Source of the DNA: Hyphococcus sp.
Lineage (GTDB): Bacteria; Pseudomonadota; Alphaproteobacteria; Caulobacterales; Parvularculaceae
DNA: 60,683 nt
Assembly (NCBI GenBank): GCA_021604585.1
Contig: BQJG01000010.1
Coordinates: forward strand, 1 to 60,683
Direction: 5' to 3'
This document shows, piece after piece, positions 34,521-42,402 of this stretch (within the stretch, counting starts at the first letter, position 1; every line of letters starts with the position of its first letter). Under the pieces are notes generated by a model. The model did no database searches. It was not told the origin of the DNA and saw only the letters and a program-made list of their open reading frames with translations. The position numbers and the translations under genes were made by a program.

Positions 34521-35081
34521 ATGAAGGCAGCGGCGGACATTGTAGTTCTATTCGAGCGGCTTGCGCGTGTTTTGCAGAGCGAAGCGCATACGGACGGTTT
34601 GAATCCGACCCAATGGGAAGCTTTGCGCTATTTGTCGCGGGCGAATCGTTTTTCGCGCACGCCGTCAGCCCTGACGGCCTATCTCGGCATAACCAAAGGA
34701 ACGGTCTCGCAGACGCTTAACGCCCTGGAGCGCAAGGGATTGATCGAAAAGTCGACGGACCCGACTGACAAACGTCAGGTCTCCGTTGCTTTGACACAGG
34801 CCGGCAGACGACGCCTGGAAAACGATCCGGTCGCTTTGATGCTGAAATCGGCGTCGAAACTATCGGTCGGCGAACGCAAGAGTCTCGCCAAAACGCTCGA
34901 ATTTCTTCTGAAAGATATGCTACGCCAGCGGGAAGGGCGTGCTTTCGGCGTCTGCAAAACCTGTCGCTATTTTGAAAGGAACCCCAAAAGAGGCGCGCCG
35001 CATCGCTGCGGACTCCTGGAGGTTGCGTTGTCCCCAGCCGACAGCACGCATATTTGCGTTGAGCATGAAAAGGCCGCGTAG
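34521..35081 (+). CDS. MarR family regulator with Cys-rich C-terminal tail
   Basis: The 186 aa protein has a MarR winged helix (PTQWEALRYLSRANRF, LTAYLGITKGTVSQTLNALERKGLIEK, DPTDKRQVSVALTQAGRR) and then a tail with four cysteines: VCKTCRYF ... HRCGLLEVAL ... HICVEHEK (CxxC-x14-C-x15-C). The tail probably binds zinc or an iron-sulfur cluster, or senses redox change. GTG 34497 would add eight residues read through the half-site, so I take ATG 34521 although no good ribosome binding site precedes either. It is divergent from the thioredoxin-fold genes. Confidence 0.78.
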   Translation: MKAAADIVVLFERLARVLQSEAHTDGLNPTQWEALRYLSRANRFSRTPSALTAYLGITKGTVSQTLNALERKGLIEKSTDPTDKRQVSVALTQAGRRRLENDPVALMLKSASKLSVGERKSLAKTLEFLLKDMLRQREGRAFGVCKTCRYFERNPKRGAPHRCGLLEVALSPADSTHICVEHEKAA

Positions 35082-35197
35082 CTGTATGAGTTGGAAAAGC
35101 CTAAGGTAAGCAATGCAATTAAATTCTGTCGGCCCACAGGCGGTTGCCCTCATAGTGCCGCAAAACGCCGCATTTACATAGAACCTGTGGAGCATTA

Positions 35198-35220
35198 TAG
35201 ATGTATATAAAATACTTCTA
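35198..35220. promoter_or_regulatory. NsrR-type operator upstream of the globin-RIC operon
   Basis: Left half TAGATGTATAT, central A, right half AAATACTTCTA: 11-1-11 symmetry, with GATGTAT against ATACTTC differing at one base. It ends 2 bp before the first ATG of the frame. Confidence 0.7.
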
Positions 35221-35240
35221 TAATGACGAGATGCGTATCC

Positions 35241-35723
35241 ATGCCAGAAATCCTGCGCTCCCGGCGAGCTGAAGCGATCGCCTCTATCGTCAATAAGACG
35301 AAAATCGACGAGGATATGATTAGGACGCTAGTCCATGCTTTTTATGATCGCGTGCGCGCCGATCCGCTGATTGGTCCAATCTTTGAGGCGCGCGTTGAAG
35401 ACTGGGACGCGCACCTGGCGCGCATGTGCGCATTTTGGTCGTCAGTCGCACTGATGTCGGGACGATATCACGGCCGGCCTATGGAAAAGCACGCGCCGCT
35501 GCCGATCGATGCGCCGCACTTCGATCGATGGCTGGCGTTATTCGGTGAAACGGCGGAGGAAATTTGCCCTCCTGCGGCGGCTGCACATTTCAAGACGCAT
35601 GCTGGAAATATCGCGCGCAGCTTGGAGATGGGTGTCGCGGGGTTCCATGGCCAATTGCTCAAAACCGGCGAGCGTTTTCATTGCGAGCATGCGCAAAGCA
35701 CTCATAAAGGAGTTCCGTCATGA
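35241..35723 (+). CDS. Group III truncated haemoglobin
   Basis: The 160 aa globin has the class III pattern FYDRVRADPLIGPIF, WDAHLARMCAFWSSVALMSGRYHGRPMEKH and FDRWLALFGETAEEICPPAAAAHF. Such globins bind O2 and NO and are usual members of NO-stress regulons. Two ATGs are possible; I prefer 35241 because the earlier one (35223) nearly touches the NsrR-type operator, but the choice is uncertain. The stop overlaps the RIC gene by 4 bp. Confidence 0.85.
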   Translation: MPEILRSRRAEAIASIVNKTKIDEDMIRTLVHAFYDRVRADPLIGPIFEARVEDWDAHLARMCAFWSSVALMSGRYHGRPMEKHAPLPIDAPHFDRWLALFGETAEEICPPAAAAHFKTHAGNIARSLEMGVAGFHGQLLKTGERFHCEHAQSTHKGVPS

Positions 35724-36400
35724 CCACCGATTTGTCACTTGCTGCATTTTCATTGCGACCAATCGGCGAAATAGCCGCCTCTTTGCCGGGCGCAACCAGC
35801 GTTTTTCGTAAACGTGGCCTCGACTTCTGTTGCGGCGGTGAAGTTTCGCTGGCTGATGCGGCGCGCGACCGCGACATTTCATTGGATGAGGTCGAAACCG
35901 AATTGCGCGCCTTGCAGGGTGACGAGCGTCTTGCCGCTGCTCCGGCTGAAACGCCTGCGCTTATCGATTATATTCTGGAGCGATATCATGAAACGCATCG
36001 CCGTGAGCTGCCCGAACTGGTCAGGCTGGCGCGCACGGTTGAGAAAGTTCACGCCGATCATCCTTACGTCCCACGGGGGCTCGCAGATCTTCTGGAACAG
36101 ATGATAGGCGAATTGGAAGTTCACATGAAAAAGGAAGAACTGATCCTATTTCCTGCAATGCGTCGGCAGAGCGCGGCGAGGTTCGACGCGCCCATCACGC
36201 AGATGCGCCACGACCACGATGAACATGGCGCGCACCTTCGTCAGATCGAAACTCTCACCGGAGATTTCCGATTGCCGGACGGCGCCTGCCGGACCTGGGC
36301 CGCGCTCTATACCGGCGTTGAAAAGCTCGTCGATGATTTGATGGAGCATGTGCATCTGGAAAACAATGTTTTGTTTCCTCGATTTGAATCGAGGATGTGA
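35720..36400 (+). CDS. RIC/ScdA/YtfE-type di-iron protein for Fe-S cluster repair
   Basis: The 226 aa protein has the N-terminal ScdA_N (DUF542) domain with the DFCCGG motif (C37, C38) and a C-terminal hemerythrin-like di-iron domain with HETHRRELPEL, EVHMKKEELILFP, MRHDHDEHG and EHVHLENNVLFPRF. YtfE/ScdA/DnrN proteins repair iron-sulfur clusters damaged by NO or peroxide and are core members of NsrR regulons. It is translationally coupled to the globin gene. The 3' end contains a CCTCGATT-TG-AATCGAGG palindrome. Confidence 0.92.
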   Translation: MTTDLSLAAFSLRPIGEIAASLPGATSVFRKRGLDFCCGGEVSLADAARDRDISLDEVETELRALQGDERLAAAPAETPALIDYILERYHETHRRELPELVRLARTVEKVHADHPYVPRGLADLLEQMIGELEVHMKKEELILFPAMRRQSAARFDAPITQMRHDHDEHGAHLRQIETLTGDFRLPDGACRTWAALYTGVEKLVDDLMEHVHLENNVLFPRFESRM

Positions 36401-36423
36401 GACGCAAATTCAGACATTGCGTC
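36377..36423 (+). terminator. Two hairpins at the end of the RIC gene
   Basis: CCTCGATT (36377-36384) with AATCGAGG (36387-36394) lies inside the last codons, and GACGCAA (36401-36407) pairs with TTGCGTC (36417-36423) just after the stop. No T-run follows, so termination is only suggested. Confidence 0.3.
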
Positions 36424-36609
36424 GCGCAATAGCATTGGGAGCGCTTGCGTTTACCAAATAGCCGGAGTCTGCACCGGAAGCCGTATCTGATACTTTGCGG
36501 CCCGATGTATTTGACGCCATCCGGTCTCCGATTGCTGTACATGCCATTGCGTCTGGCGATCGAAAAAACGGATGGAGTTGTGCGGTAATACCACTGGATC
36601 GGAAACGAA

Positions 36610-38463
36610 TTGACTGATGCTGCCTTGGCCATTGATTTTGATCGCGATTTTTATATCGGCACAGGCGATTGCAATCGCGAGATCATCTTATATGGCGACT
36701 ATACATCGGACGCCTGCCGTAGATTGCGCGACATTCTGCGTCGAATCGCTGAACGATTAACGGGACGAATCGATTACTCCTACCGGCAATTCCCCAACTC
36801 AGAAAACGCTGGCTCAATCCGCGCCGCCCGCGCAGCGATAGCTGCAAGCCGGCAGGGCAAATTCTGGGAAATGCACGAGGCGCTTTTCCAAAGAAGTCAA
36901 AACTTTGGCGCTGATGACATAAATGAGCTCGCGGCGAGAATCGGCCTTGATAGAGGAACGTTCAGCCGCGATCGAGAATCAGAAGCTATCAATGCTCACC
37001 TGGCGCGCGACCGCCGCACTGCGGAAATTGCGGATGTTAATCTGACTCCGAGTCTTTTTATCGACGGTAAGCGTTATCTTGGCGCCTGGGATGAATTGTC
37101 GATCTTGGAAGCCGTCGAACGGCCGCTCGGAATCCGTGTGGAGATTGCAAGCCAACGATTTTTTGGCTGGGCGGCGTCGGGCGGTTTGGTTCTGATTCTG
37201 GCCACGCTCGCGGCTCTGGCTTTCGTGAATGCCGGACTGCATGACCTCTACGAGGCCATCCGCCATACGTCGCTTGGTATCGTTTACGGCGAGGCTCGGT
37301 TCGAGCTGCCGCTGGTTGATTGGATCAATGATGGGCTCATGACCATTTTTTTCTTGATCGTTGGTATCGAGATCAAGCGTGAACTCATTTCGGGTGAACT
37401 TTCCGATTTATCGAGCGCAATGATGCCAATAATCGGCGCCATCGGCGGCATGGCCGCGCCTGCAATAATTTACGCCGGCCTTAACTGGAATGGCCCCGCC
37501 GCGCAGGGTTGGGGCGTTCCGATGGCGACCGACATCGCGTTCACATTGGGGCTGATGGCGCTACTGGGACGGAATGTGCCAAATTCTCTTAAGATATTCG
37601 TTTCAGCGTTGGCCATTGCGGACGATCTCGGCGCCATTGTAGTCATCGCGCTTTTTTATGGACAGGATTTACAAATTGCGCCTCTCGGCGGCGCTTTCAT
37701 CTGTCTAATTGTCATGGGACTGTTCAATCACGGGCGCGTCTATGCGTTGACGCCCTATCTCATCCTTGGCGTTGCGCTATGGGTGTTTATTCAAGCTTCC
37801 GGTCTTCATGCGACATTGGCGGGTGTCTTGATGGCCGCAATGATTCCTTCGCGACGCACTGCCAATGTTGAGGAAGTCGCAGCGCAAGCTGCGATGCTTG
37901 CCCGCGAGACACAACGGGAGGGAAGGATATCTGACAAGAATATTACCGACAAAGCAGTCAGAATTCTTGAACGCTCCGTTGCGCGGTTGCTGGAGCCTGG
38001 CCATCATCTCCAACATGCGCTGGAAAAGTGGACAAATTTCGTGATTCTCCCGCTTTTTGCTCTCGTTAATACTGGCATAGTGCTGACCGGGCTGAAATTC
38101 TCGCCTTTGGCGCCGGAAATTCTCGGTGTGATGCTTGGTTTGGTGATCGGCAAGCCGCTGGGCATTCTCTTGGCATGCTGGATCGCCATACGGATGGGAT
38201 GGGCGTCGCTTTCTTCCGAGATCAGTTGGGGTCAGTTTCTGGGCGCTGGTTGTCTCGCGGGTGTCGGATTTACGATGTCAATTTTCATTACGACGACCGC
38301 ATTCGCCGGATCGCAAGCCGAAGCGGTTAAACTTGCAGTCCTGACGGCTTCGGTCATTTCCGCTGTATTTGGAATGACCATCCTTACATATACTGGGAAA
38401 GCTTCGGCGCAGCTCCGCGCAGAAGCGGCTTCCTTACGCGAAAAATTGGCGTTAGAGCGTTGA
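36610..38463 (+). CDS. nhaA: NhaA-type Na+/H+ antiporter with N-terminal DsbA-like domain
   Basis: The 617 aa protein has residues 10-175 in a thioredoxin/DsbA-like fold (ILYGDYTSDACRRLRD, HEALFQRS, VNLTPSLFIDGKRYLGAW) fused to a full NhaA domain (about 185-600). The NhaA core shows DWINDGLMTIFFLIVGIEIKREL, PMATDIAFTLGLMALLG and ALAIADDLGAIVVIAL with the paired aspartates that bind Na+ and H+. The DsbA-like part has SDAC rather than CxxC, so disulfide exchange is doubtful. The start is TTG 36610. Such fusions are known; whether the domain senses redox is open. Confidence 0.9.
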   Translation: MTDAALAIDFDRDFYIGTGDCNREIILYGDYTSDACRRLRDILRRIAERLTGRIDYSYRQFPNSENAGSIRAARAAIAASRQGKFWEMHEALFQRSQNFGADDINELAARIGLDRGTFSRDRESEAINAHLARDRRTAEIADVNLTPSLFIDGKRYLGAWDELSILEAVERPLGIRVEIASQRFFGWAASGGLVLILATLAALAFVNAGLHDLYEAIRHTSLGIVYGEARFELPLVDWINDGLMTIFFLIVGIEIKRELISGELSDLSSAMMPIIGAIGGMAAPAIIYAGLNWNGPAAQGWGVPMATDIAFTLGLMALLGRNVPNSLKIFVSALAIADDLGAIVVIALFYGQDLQIAPLGGAFICLIVMGLFNHGRVYALTPYLILGVALWVFIQASGLHATLAGVLMAAMIPSRRTANVEEVAAQAAMLARETQREGRISDKNITDKAVRILERSVARLLEPGHHLQHALEKWTNFVILPLFALVNTGIVLTGLKFSPLAPEILGVMLGLVIGKPLGILLACWIAIRMGWASLSSEISWGQFLGAGCLAGVGFTMSIFITTTAFAGSQAEAVKLAVLTASVISAVFGMTILTYTGKASAQLRAEAASLREKLALER

Positions 38464-38467
38464 AATT

Positions 38468-38493
38468 AAAAAAAGAGACCGCCGCTTTGGTCT
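38468..38493 (-). terminator. Rho-independent terminator of nsrR2
   Basis: In the minus direction AGACC (38493-38489) and GGTCT (38480-38476) form a short stem followed by a run of seven T residues with few interruptions, just beyond the nsrR2 stop. It may also serve the converging nhaA transcript. Confidence 0.45.
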
Positions 38494-38569
38494 GCAATAG
38501 TAATTCGCCATACCCGGCTATTTTTTGCAGTTTGAAATGTAAAAGATCACTGCGGGGGTGATGAAGCTG

Positions 38570-39001
38570 CTAAACCGCCATCAACCGCCGTTTCAATCCG
38601 CGCTCACGAGCCAAATCGGCTAGTGTGTAGCGGTCCAGCGTCTTCAGATAATTGTCCAACGCTTCACCCAGTATTCGCGCCAGCTTGCAGCGCCCGCTGA
38701 TCACGCATTGATCAGTTTCCGGATCAAAGCATTCGACCAATCGAAAATCTTCTTCCGTCGAGCGGATCACATCGCCGATGCCGATTTTGTCCGGCGCTTT
38801 TGCGAGGCGCACGCCGCCGCCGCGCCCGCGGACCGTATCGATATAGCCCGCGAGCCCCAGCTCATAGGTCACTTTCATGAGGTGATTTTTGGATATCCCG
38901 TAGTGATCGGCAATTTCCTGAATCGTCGACAGAGCCTCGCGGTTGATTGCAAGGTACATGAGTACGCGCAAGGCATAATCACTGTAAACGGTCAGTCTCA
39001 T
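38570..39001 (-). CDS. nsrR: Rrf2-family NO sensor, NsrR-type (copy 2)
   Basis: The 143 aa protein has winged helix RLTVYSDYALRVLMYLAI, the Rrf2 signature VRGRGGGVRLA and cysteines C91, C99 and C105 in VECFDPETDQCVISGRCKL, the NsrR ligand pattern. It resembles copy 1 (20066) in the helix-turn-helix but differs clearly elsewhere, so the two probably arose by old duplication or transfer and may divide the regulon. An NsrR-type site sits 11-33 bp before its ATG, suggesting autoregulation. Confidence 0.88.
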   Translation of the reverse strand: MRLTVYSDYALRVLMYLAINREALSTIQEIADHYGISKNHLMKVTYELGLAGYIDTVRGRGGGVRLAKAPDKIGIGDVIRSTEEDFRLVECFDPETDQCVISGRCKLARILGEALDNYLKTLDRYTLADLARERGLKRRLMAV

Positions 39002-39011
39002 AGATAACCTT

Positions 39012-39034
39012 TAAATGTATATTCGTTACATCTT
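39012..39034. promoter_or_regulatory. NsrR-type operator upstream of nsrR2
   Basis: Left half TAAATGTATAT, central T, right half CGTTACATCTT. The ATGTA/TACAT core is symmetric, the outermost positions less so. Confidence 0.5.
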
Positions 39035-39126
39035 TAACGGGTCGAACATCGCACGTCACCTAAAAATCGTGAATAATTCGCCACGGTAAAAATCCTCGCG
39101 ACCAATGCCGTCTGCGAACTTCGAAA

Positions 39127-39573
39127 TTATACATACTGTTGAATGATCCCGAGTATTGCGACCGCTGCGAGACTAGGAGCCTTGGCTGTTTCAATGACGC
39201 CATACATTAAATGCTCAAAAGACGGAGGCTTTTGCATGCCTTGAGCGATCGTCTCGATATAGAAATTCAATATCGGCAGCAGCAACGCAGACTGTATAAA
39301 AAGAAGAAAAGCAAGCCAAATGGCCAACAGTGTTCTGGCGCCGGGCAAGCCATTTAGCCACAGGAAAATAGTGAGCAGGGAGAGCACGCCCCATTCGATC
39401 TTGTTGAAGAGGGAGAACGTAACACGCCCTACATCAAGCGCGGTCATCAGATCGAGCGACGGCGCCGCAAATTTTATCGGCGTCGAGATAAAAGAGACTC
39501 CAATCAGCAGTCCGAGCCAAATCGCCGGAATCATGACGACGCCCGTCCTGGCGATTAAATGGCTGTCGAGCAT
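39127..39573 (-). CDS. Four-helix membrane protein, second gene of the globin-fusion operon
   Basis: The 148 aa protein has four predicted helices, among them VVMIPAIWLGLLIGVSFISTP and LLAIWLAFLLFIQSALLLPIL, and the conserved-looking FISTPIKFAAPSLDLMTALDVGR and FNKIEWG. I recognise the type from NO and denitrification gene sets (DUF4149-like) but cannot name a function. It lies 28 bp after the globin-membrane fusion and is probably co-transcribed from the NsrR-type operator at 40484. Confidence 0.6.
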   Translation of the reverse strand: MLDSHLIARTGVVMIPAIWLGLLIGVSFISTPIKFAAPSLDLMTALDVGRVTFSLFNKIEWGVLSLLTIFLWLNGLPGARTLLAIWLAFLLFIQSALLLPILNFYIETIAQGMQKPPSFEHLMYGVIETAKAPSLAAVAILGIIQQYV

Positions 39574-39601
39574 CGATGCTTAATTCCGCGGGACAGGCGC
39601 A

Positions 39602-40468
39602 TTAAGATTGCACATGTACAATCATGATTGCCATAGCGGTCATGCCAATAGCAAGCAAGATGGGTATAACAGTGATCTGGATCATTACTTCACGGCCCGT
39701 AAGTGTCCCGGTGTATGTCGAGATTTTCTTGTCAAGAAACGCGCCGAAATCGCTGGCATTATTGTTGTCGCCGCTATTGCTGTATTTTCGTCCCAGCGCA
39801 TTCAAGGCGAAGGGCAGACCAGCGTACATGGCGAGAAAGAATGTCGATATGGCAACCACAAAAACAGCTTCGCGGTCGGATTTCACCGCTAACCACAGGG
39901 AAAATAACATCCAGGCATAGGCTCCGAACATACAGGCAAATACGCGCGGGTGTATGTCCGAGGCCGGCGCGGTCAGCGGAGCCGACTGCACTTCACTGAC
40001 TGGATAAGATTCTTGTCGGTCGGCGATTTCAACATCCGCCCGTGACTGAAGATCGTTATTAATCGGCGATTCCACGTTTTCGTAGAGGTTGAATTTCAGG
40101 CTGGCGCCAATTCCCTCAGCCTTGCGAATAAACTCAGAGGCCGCCCGCGGTGGACACAGATCGCGCACTGTCTCCCGCCATTGCTCCAGCCACAAATCAA
40201 AATGCTCGGGACGAATGGCCTTGTGAGGTCGATGAGCCAATATGGGATTACCATGATATCGACCCGTATCAAGCAAGACGCTCGTCCAGTAGTCCTGCAT
40301 CTTCGAAAGATATTCAGGCCAGTGATCGCCAATCGCTCCGTCCAGGACCGGTCCAAGCGTAGGATGACGCCGGATGCGGGCGTAAAACGCCTCAACGACG
40401 TTTTTCACCATCGCCTCATCAATCAATGGCGCGGGCGCGTGTAGCGCGTGAGATATTTCGACATTCAT
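39602..40468 (-). CDS. Group III truncated globin fused to a three-helix membrane domain
   Basis: In this 288 aa protein residues 15-130 match a class III globin: VKNVVEAFYARIRRHPTLGPVL, YWTSVLLDTGRYHGNPILAH and HFDLWLEQWRETVRDLCPP. A polar linker (about 131-172) leads to three membrane helices at 176-195, 201-222 and 262-285. The two halves are in one uninterrupted frame. Class III globins are normally soluble single-domain proteins, so this is a membrane-tethered globin. An NsrR-type operator 16 bp before the start predicts NO induction. The start ATG 40468 is clear; no ribosome binding site is strong. Confidence 0.82.
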   Translation of the reverse strand: MNVEISHALHAPAPLIDEAMVKNVVEAFYARIRRHPTLGPVLDGAIGDHWPEYLSKMQDYWTSVLLDTGRYHGNPILAHRPHKAIRPEHFDLWLEQWRETVRDLCPPRAASEFIRKAEGIGASLKFNLYENVESPINNDLQSRADVEIADRQESYPVSEVQSAPLTAPASDIHPRVFACMFGAYAWMLFSLWLAVKSDREAVFVVAISTFFLAMYAGLPFALNALGRKYSNSGDNNNASDFGAFLDKKISTYTGTLTGREVMIQITVIPILLAIGMTAMAIMIVHVQS

Positions 40469-40483
40469 GCCGACGTCTCCAAT

Positions 40484-40506
40484 AACATATAAATGAAATA
40501 CATCTT
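40484..40506. promoter_or_regulatory. NsrR-type operator of the globin-fusion operon
   Basis: On the plus strand the halves are AACATATAAAT, central G, AAATACATCTT. A weaker second copy begins at 40527 (AAGATGTATTG with a poor right half). The good site sits immediately upstream of the start codon. Confidence 0.6.
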
Positions 40507-40543
40507 TTTAGCTACATAAGACTCTAAAGATGTATTGTCGATA

Positions 40544-40557
40544 CCACATTAATGTGG
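40544..40557. promoter_or_regulatory. 14-bp perfect palindrome CCACATTAATGTGG
   Basis: It lies between the globin-fusion gene (minus) and the ECF sigma gene (plus). It does not fit the NsrR or FNR pattern and may be the operator of a third regulator. Confidence 0.35.
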
Positions 40558-40729
40558 CAGATTAACGCATAAATGTGCAGCGCGCGCCTTACACACGGTG
40601 ATTCGATTGAGCAATTTCGCTGAAAGCGGTTTCGTAATCATCGCATGAACGTTGTCGTCCGCTGCTTACGCTTGAACAGCGAAAGAATTAGCCTTGTTAG
40701 GCAGGACAATGCCCAAATTGCGATTCTTG

Positions 40730-40757
40730 GGAACTTTCTGGCCCCTGTATGATCTAT
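40730..40757 (+). promoter_or_regulatory. Putative ECF (RpoE-type) promoter of the sigma gene
   Basis: GGAACTT (40730-40736), 16 bp, TCTAT (40753-40757) fits the E. coli sigma-E pattern GGAACTT-N16-TCTGA. The predicted start of transcription falls close to ATG 40763, which would leave a leaderless transcript. Confidence 0.5.
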
Positions 40758-40762
40758 AGACC

Positions 40763-41488
40763 ATGACGCCGAAACTCAGAAAGCTCGTTACATCGCAGTC
40801 CAGCGCTTCTTCCGCACTGGAACCGCTGACCGACTATGACCTCGTTTTACGAGTCTTAAGGGAAGGCGACGCCGCCGCGTTTGAACTCATCATGCGTCGC
40901 CATAATCAACGCCTTTATCGACTGGCGCGGAGCATCCTGAAAAATCCAACCGACGCAGAGGATGTGGTCCAGGAAACCTATGTAACGGCCTTTCAGAAAC
41001 TTGAGTCGTTCAGGGGCCCAAGCGGGTTTTCGGCGTGGCTGGCGAAAATCGCGCTGAACTTCGCCTATCGACGCGTGCGTCGGCGCGGTCGGGTCGTCTT
41101 CTTCGAAGATTTTGTCTCTCCCCCAAACGGAGAAGGCGACCCGCTTATTTCCAGAATTGAAAATATTGAATCCAGTGAACCAAATCCCGAGTTGAATGTG
41201 CAAATTGCTGAACTGCGTCAGCTTCTTGAAAGCGCCATAGACGCCCTCCCGATAGAATTTCGGACGGTATTCATTTTGGCGAAGGTAGAAGGCCAATCGA
41301 TCAAGGAAATCGCCGAAACATTGTCGCTAAATGAGCAGACAGTAAAAACGCGCCTCTTTCGCGCCAAGAAAAAACTGCAGGAAACGCTGGGCGACGCATT
41401 CGATGAACTTGTGCCGTCCCTGCATTCGTTTGATGGCGAGCGTTGTGACCGCATCGTCTTTCGCGTGCTCGCGAAGTTGACCCAGTAA
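40763..41488 (+). CDS. ECF-type RNA polymerase sigma factor
   Basis: The 241 aa protein has region 2 (LVLRVLREGDAAAFELIMRRH ... NPTDAEDVVQETYVTAFQKL) and region 4 (LPIEFRTVFILAKVEGQSIKEIAETLSLNEQTVKTRLFRAKKKL). The length is slightly above normal owing to an acidic linker and a C-terminal tail with one cysteine (GERCDRIV). No anti-sigma gene is adjacent. It is 23 bp upstream of folE2 in the same direction, so it probably shares a transcript with it, and it may read its own promoter. Confidence 0.88.
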   Translation: MTPKLRKLVTSQSSASSALEPLTDYDLVLRVLREGDAAAFELIMRRHNQRLYRLARSILKNPTDAEDVVQETYVTAFQKLESFRGPSGFSAWLAKIALNFAYRRVRRRGRVVFFEDFVSPPNGEGDPLISRIENIESSEPNPELNVQIAELRQLLESAIDALPIEFRTVFILAKVEGQSIKEIAETLSLNEQTVKTRLFRAKKKLQETLGDAFDELVPSLHSFDGERCDRIVFRVLAKLTQ

Positions 41489-41511
41489 CATTCAACAAAA
41501 GAGGTTATCCC

Positions 41512-42345
41512 GTGAACTATATGCCTGCGAACGAATTTGAGGATTCAGTGCTACCGGACATCCAAGGCCGGCGAGATACGCGCAATATCGCTATCGATCA
41601 TGTCGGCGTTAAAGGCGTTCGCTACCCTGTCATAATCGCGTCAACACAAGGCGCGATATCAACGATCGGTGATTTTTCCATGTCAGTCGGCCTCAAATCT
41701 GAGGTCAAGGGAACGCATATGTCCCGCTTTATTGAGATGCTGGAGAGCCAGTCGTCGCCGCTGACACAGGAAAGCTTCGCCAATCTCGCGCGAGCGACGG
41801 CGGATCGCCTCGGCGCCCCGTTTTGTGAGGTCGAACTGAAGTTTCCTTTTTTTCAGAGTAAAACAGCGCCAATTTCCGGCGCGCAAAGCTTGCTCGACTA
41901 TGACGTCGTCTGGCGGGCGGTTGTTTCGAACAAGGGCGATGCCGAATTCACGTTGAAGGCGATCGTTCCCGCGACCAGCCTCTGCCCGTGCTCAAAAGAG
42001 ATTTCAAATTACGGCGCGCACAATCAACGCTCGCTGATTTCAATTGAAGCAACATTGCGTGAAATGGTTTCCCTGGAAGAACTCGTGGACATCGCCCAGA
42101 ATGCCGCGTCTTGCGAGGTTTATGGGCTCTTGAAACGGCCGGACGAAAAATTCGTCACTGAGCGCGCTTATGACAATCCAAAATTTGTCGAAGACATGGT
42201 GCGGGATGTTGCCGTCGCACTAAACGCAGATTCGCGAATCTCGAAGTACGTCGTCGAAGTAGAGAATTTTGAATCGATTCACAACCACTCGGCCTACGCA
42301 CGGATTGTCGGCCGCCCGGGTGTGAACGTCCGAGAAGCGGCATGA
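41512..42345 (+). CDS. folE2: GTP cyclohydrolase FolE2 (type IB)
   Basis: The 277 aa protein is of the FolE2/COG1469 family, an alternative to FolE making dihydroneopterin triphosphate from GTP, the first step of folate and pterin biosynthesis. The metal-binding cysteine is near residue 158 in TSLCPCSKEISNYGAHNQR, and further FolE2 motifs are DFSMSVGLKSEVKGTHMSRFIE and HNHSAYARIVG. FolE2 works with metals other than zinc and is often made under zinc limitation. GTG 41512 is preceded by AGAGG. Its coupling to an ECF sigma gene is unusual. Confidence 0.9.
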   Translation: MNYMPANEFEDSVLPDIQGRRDTRNIAIDHVGVKGVRYPVIIASTQGAISTIGDFSMSVGLKSEVKGTHMSRFIEMLESQSSPLTQESFANLARATADRLGAPFCEVELKFPFFQSKTAPISGAQSLLDYDVVWRAVVSNKGDAEFTLKAIVPATSLCPCSKEISNYGAHNQRSLISIEATLREMVSLEELVDIAQNAASCEVYGLLKRPDEKFVTERAYDNPKFVEDMVRDVAVALNADSRISKYVVEVENFESIHNHSAYARIVGRPGVNVREAA

Positions 42346-42402
42346 GACAAGTATCGTAGCGTTGCGTATGTCCATCAGAAAGCAAATTCAAAGGAGGAAG
42401 AT

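Noticed and set aside
40537..40544. GTCGATAC as a third MarR site
   Set aside because: An 8-mer is expected about once or twice by chance in 60 kb and the symmetric half is missing.
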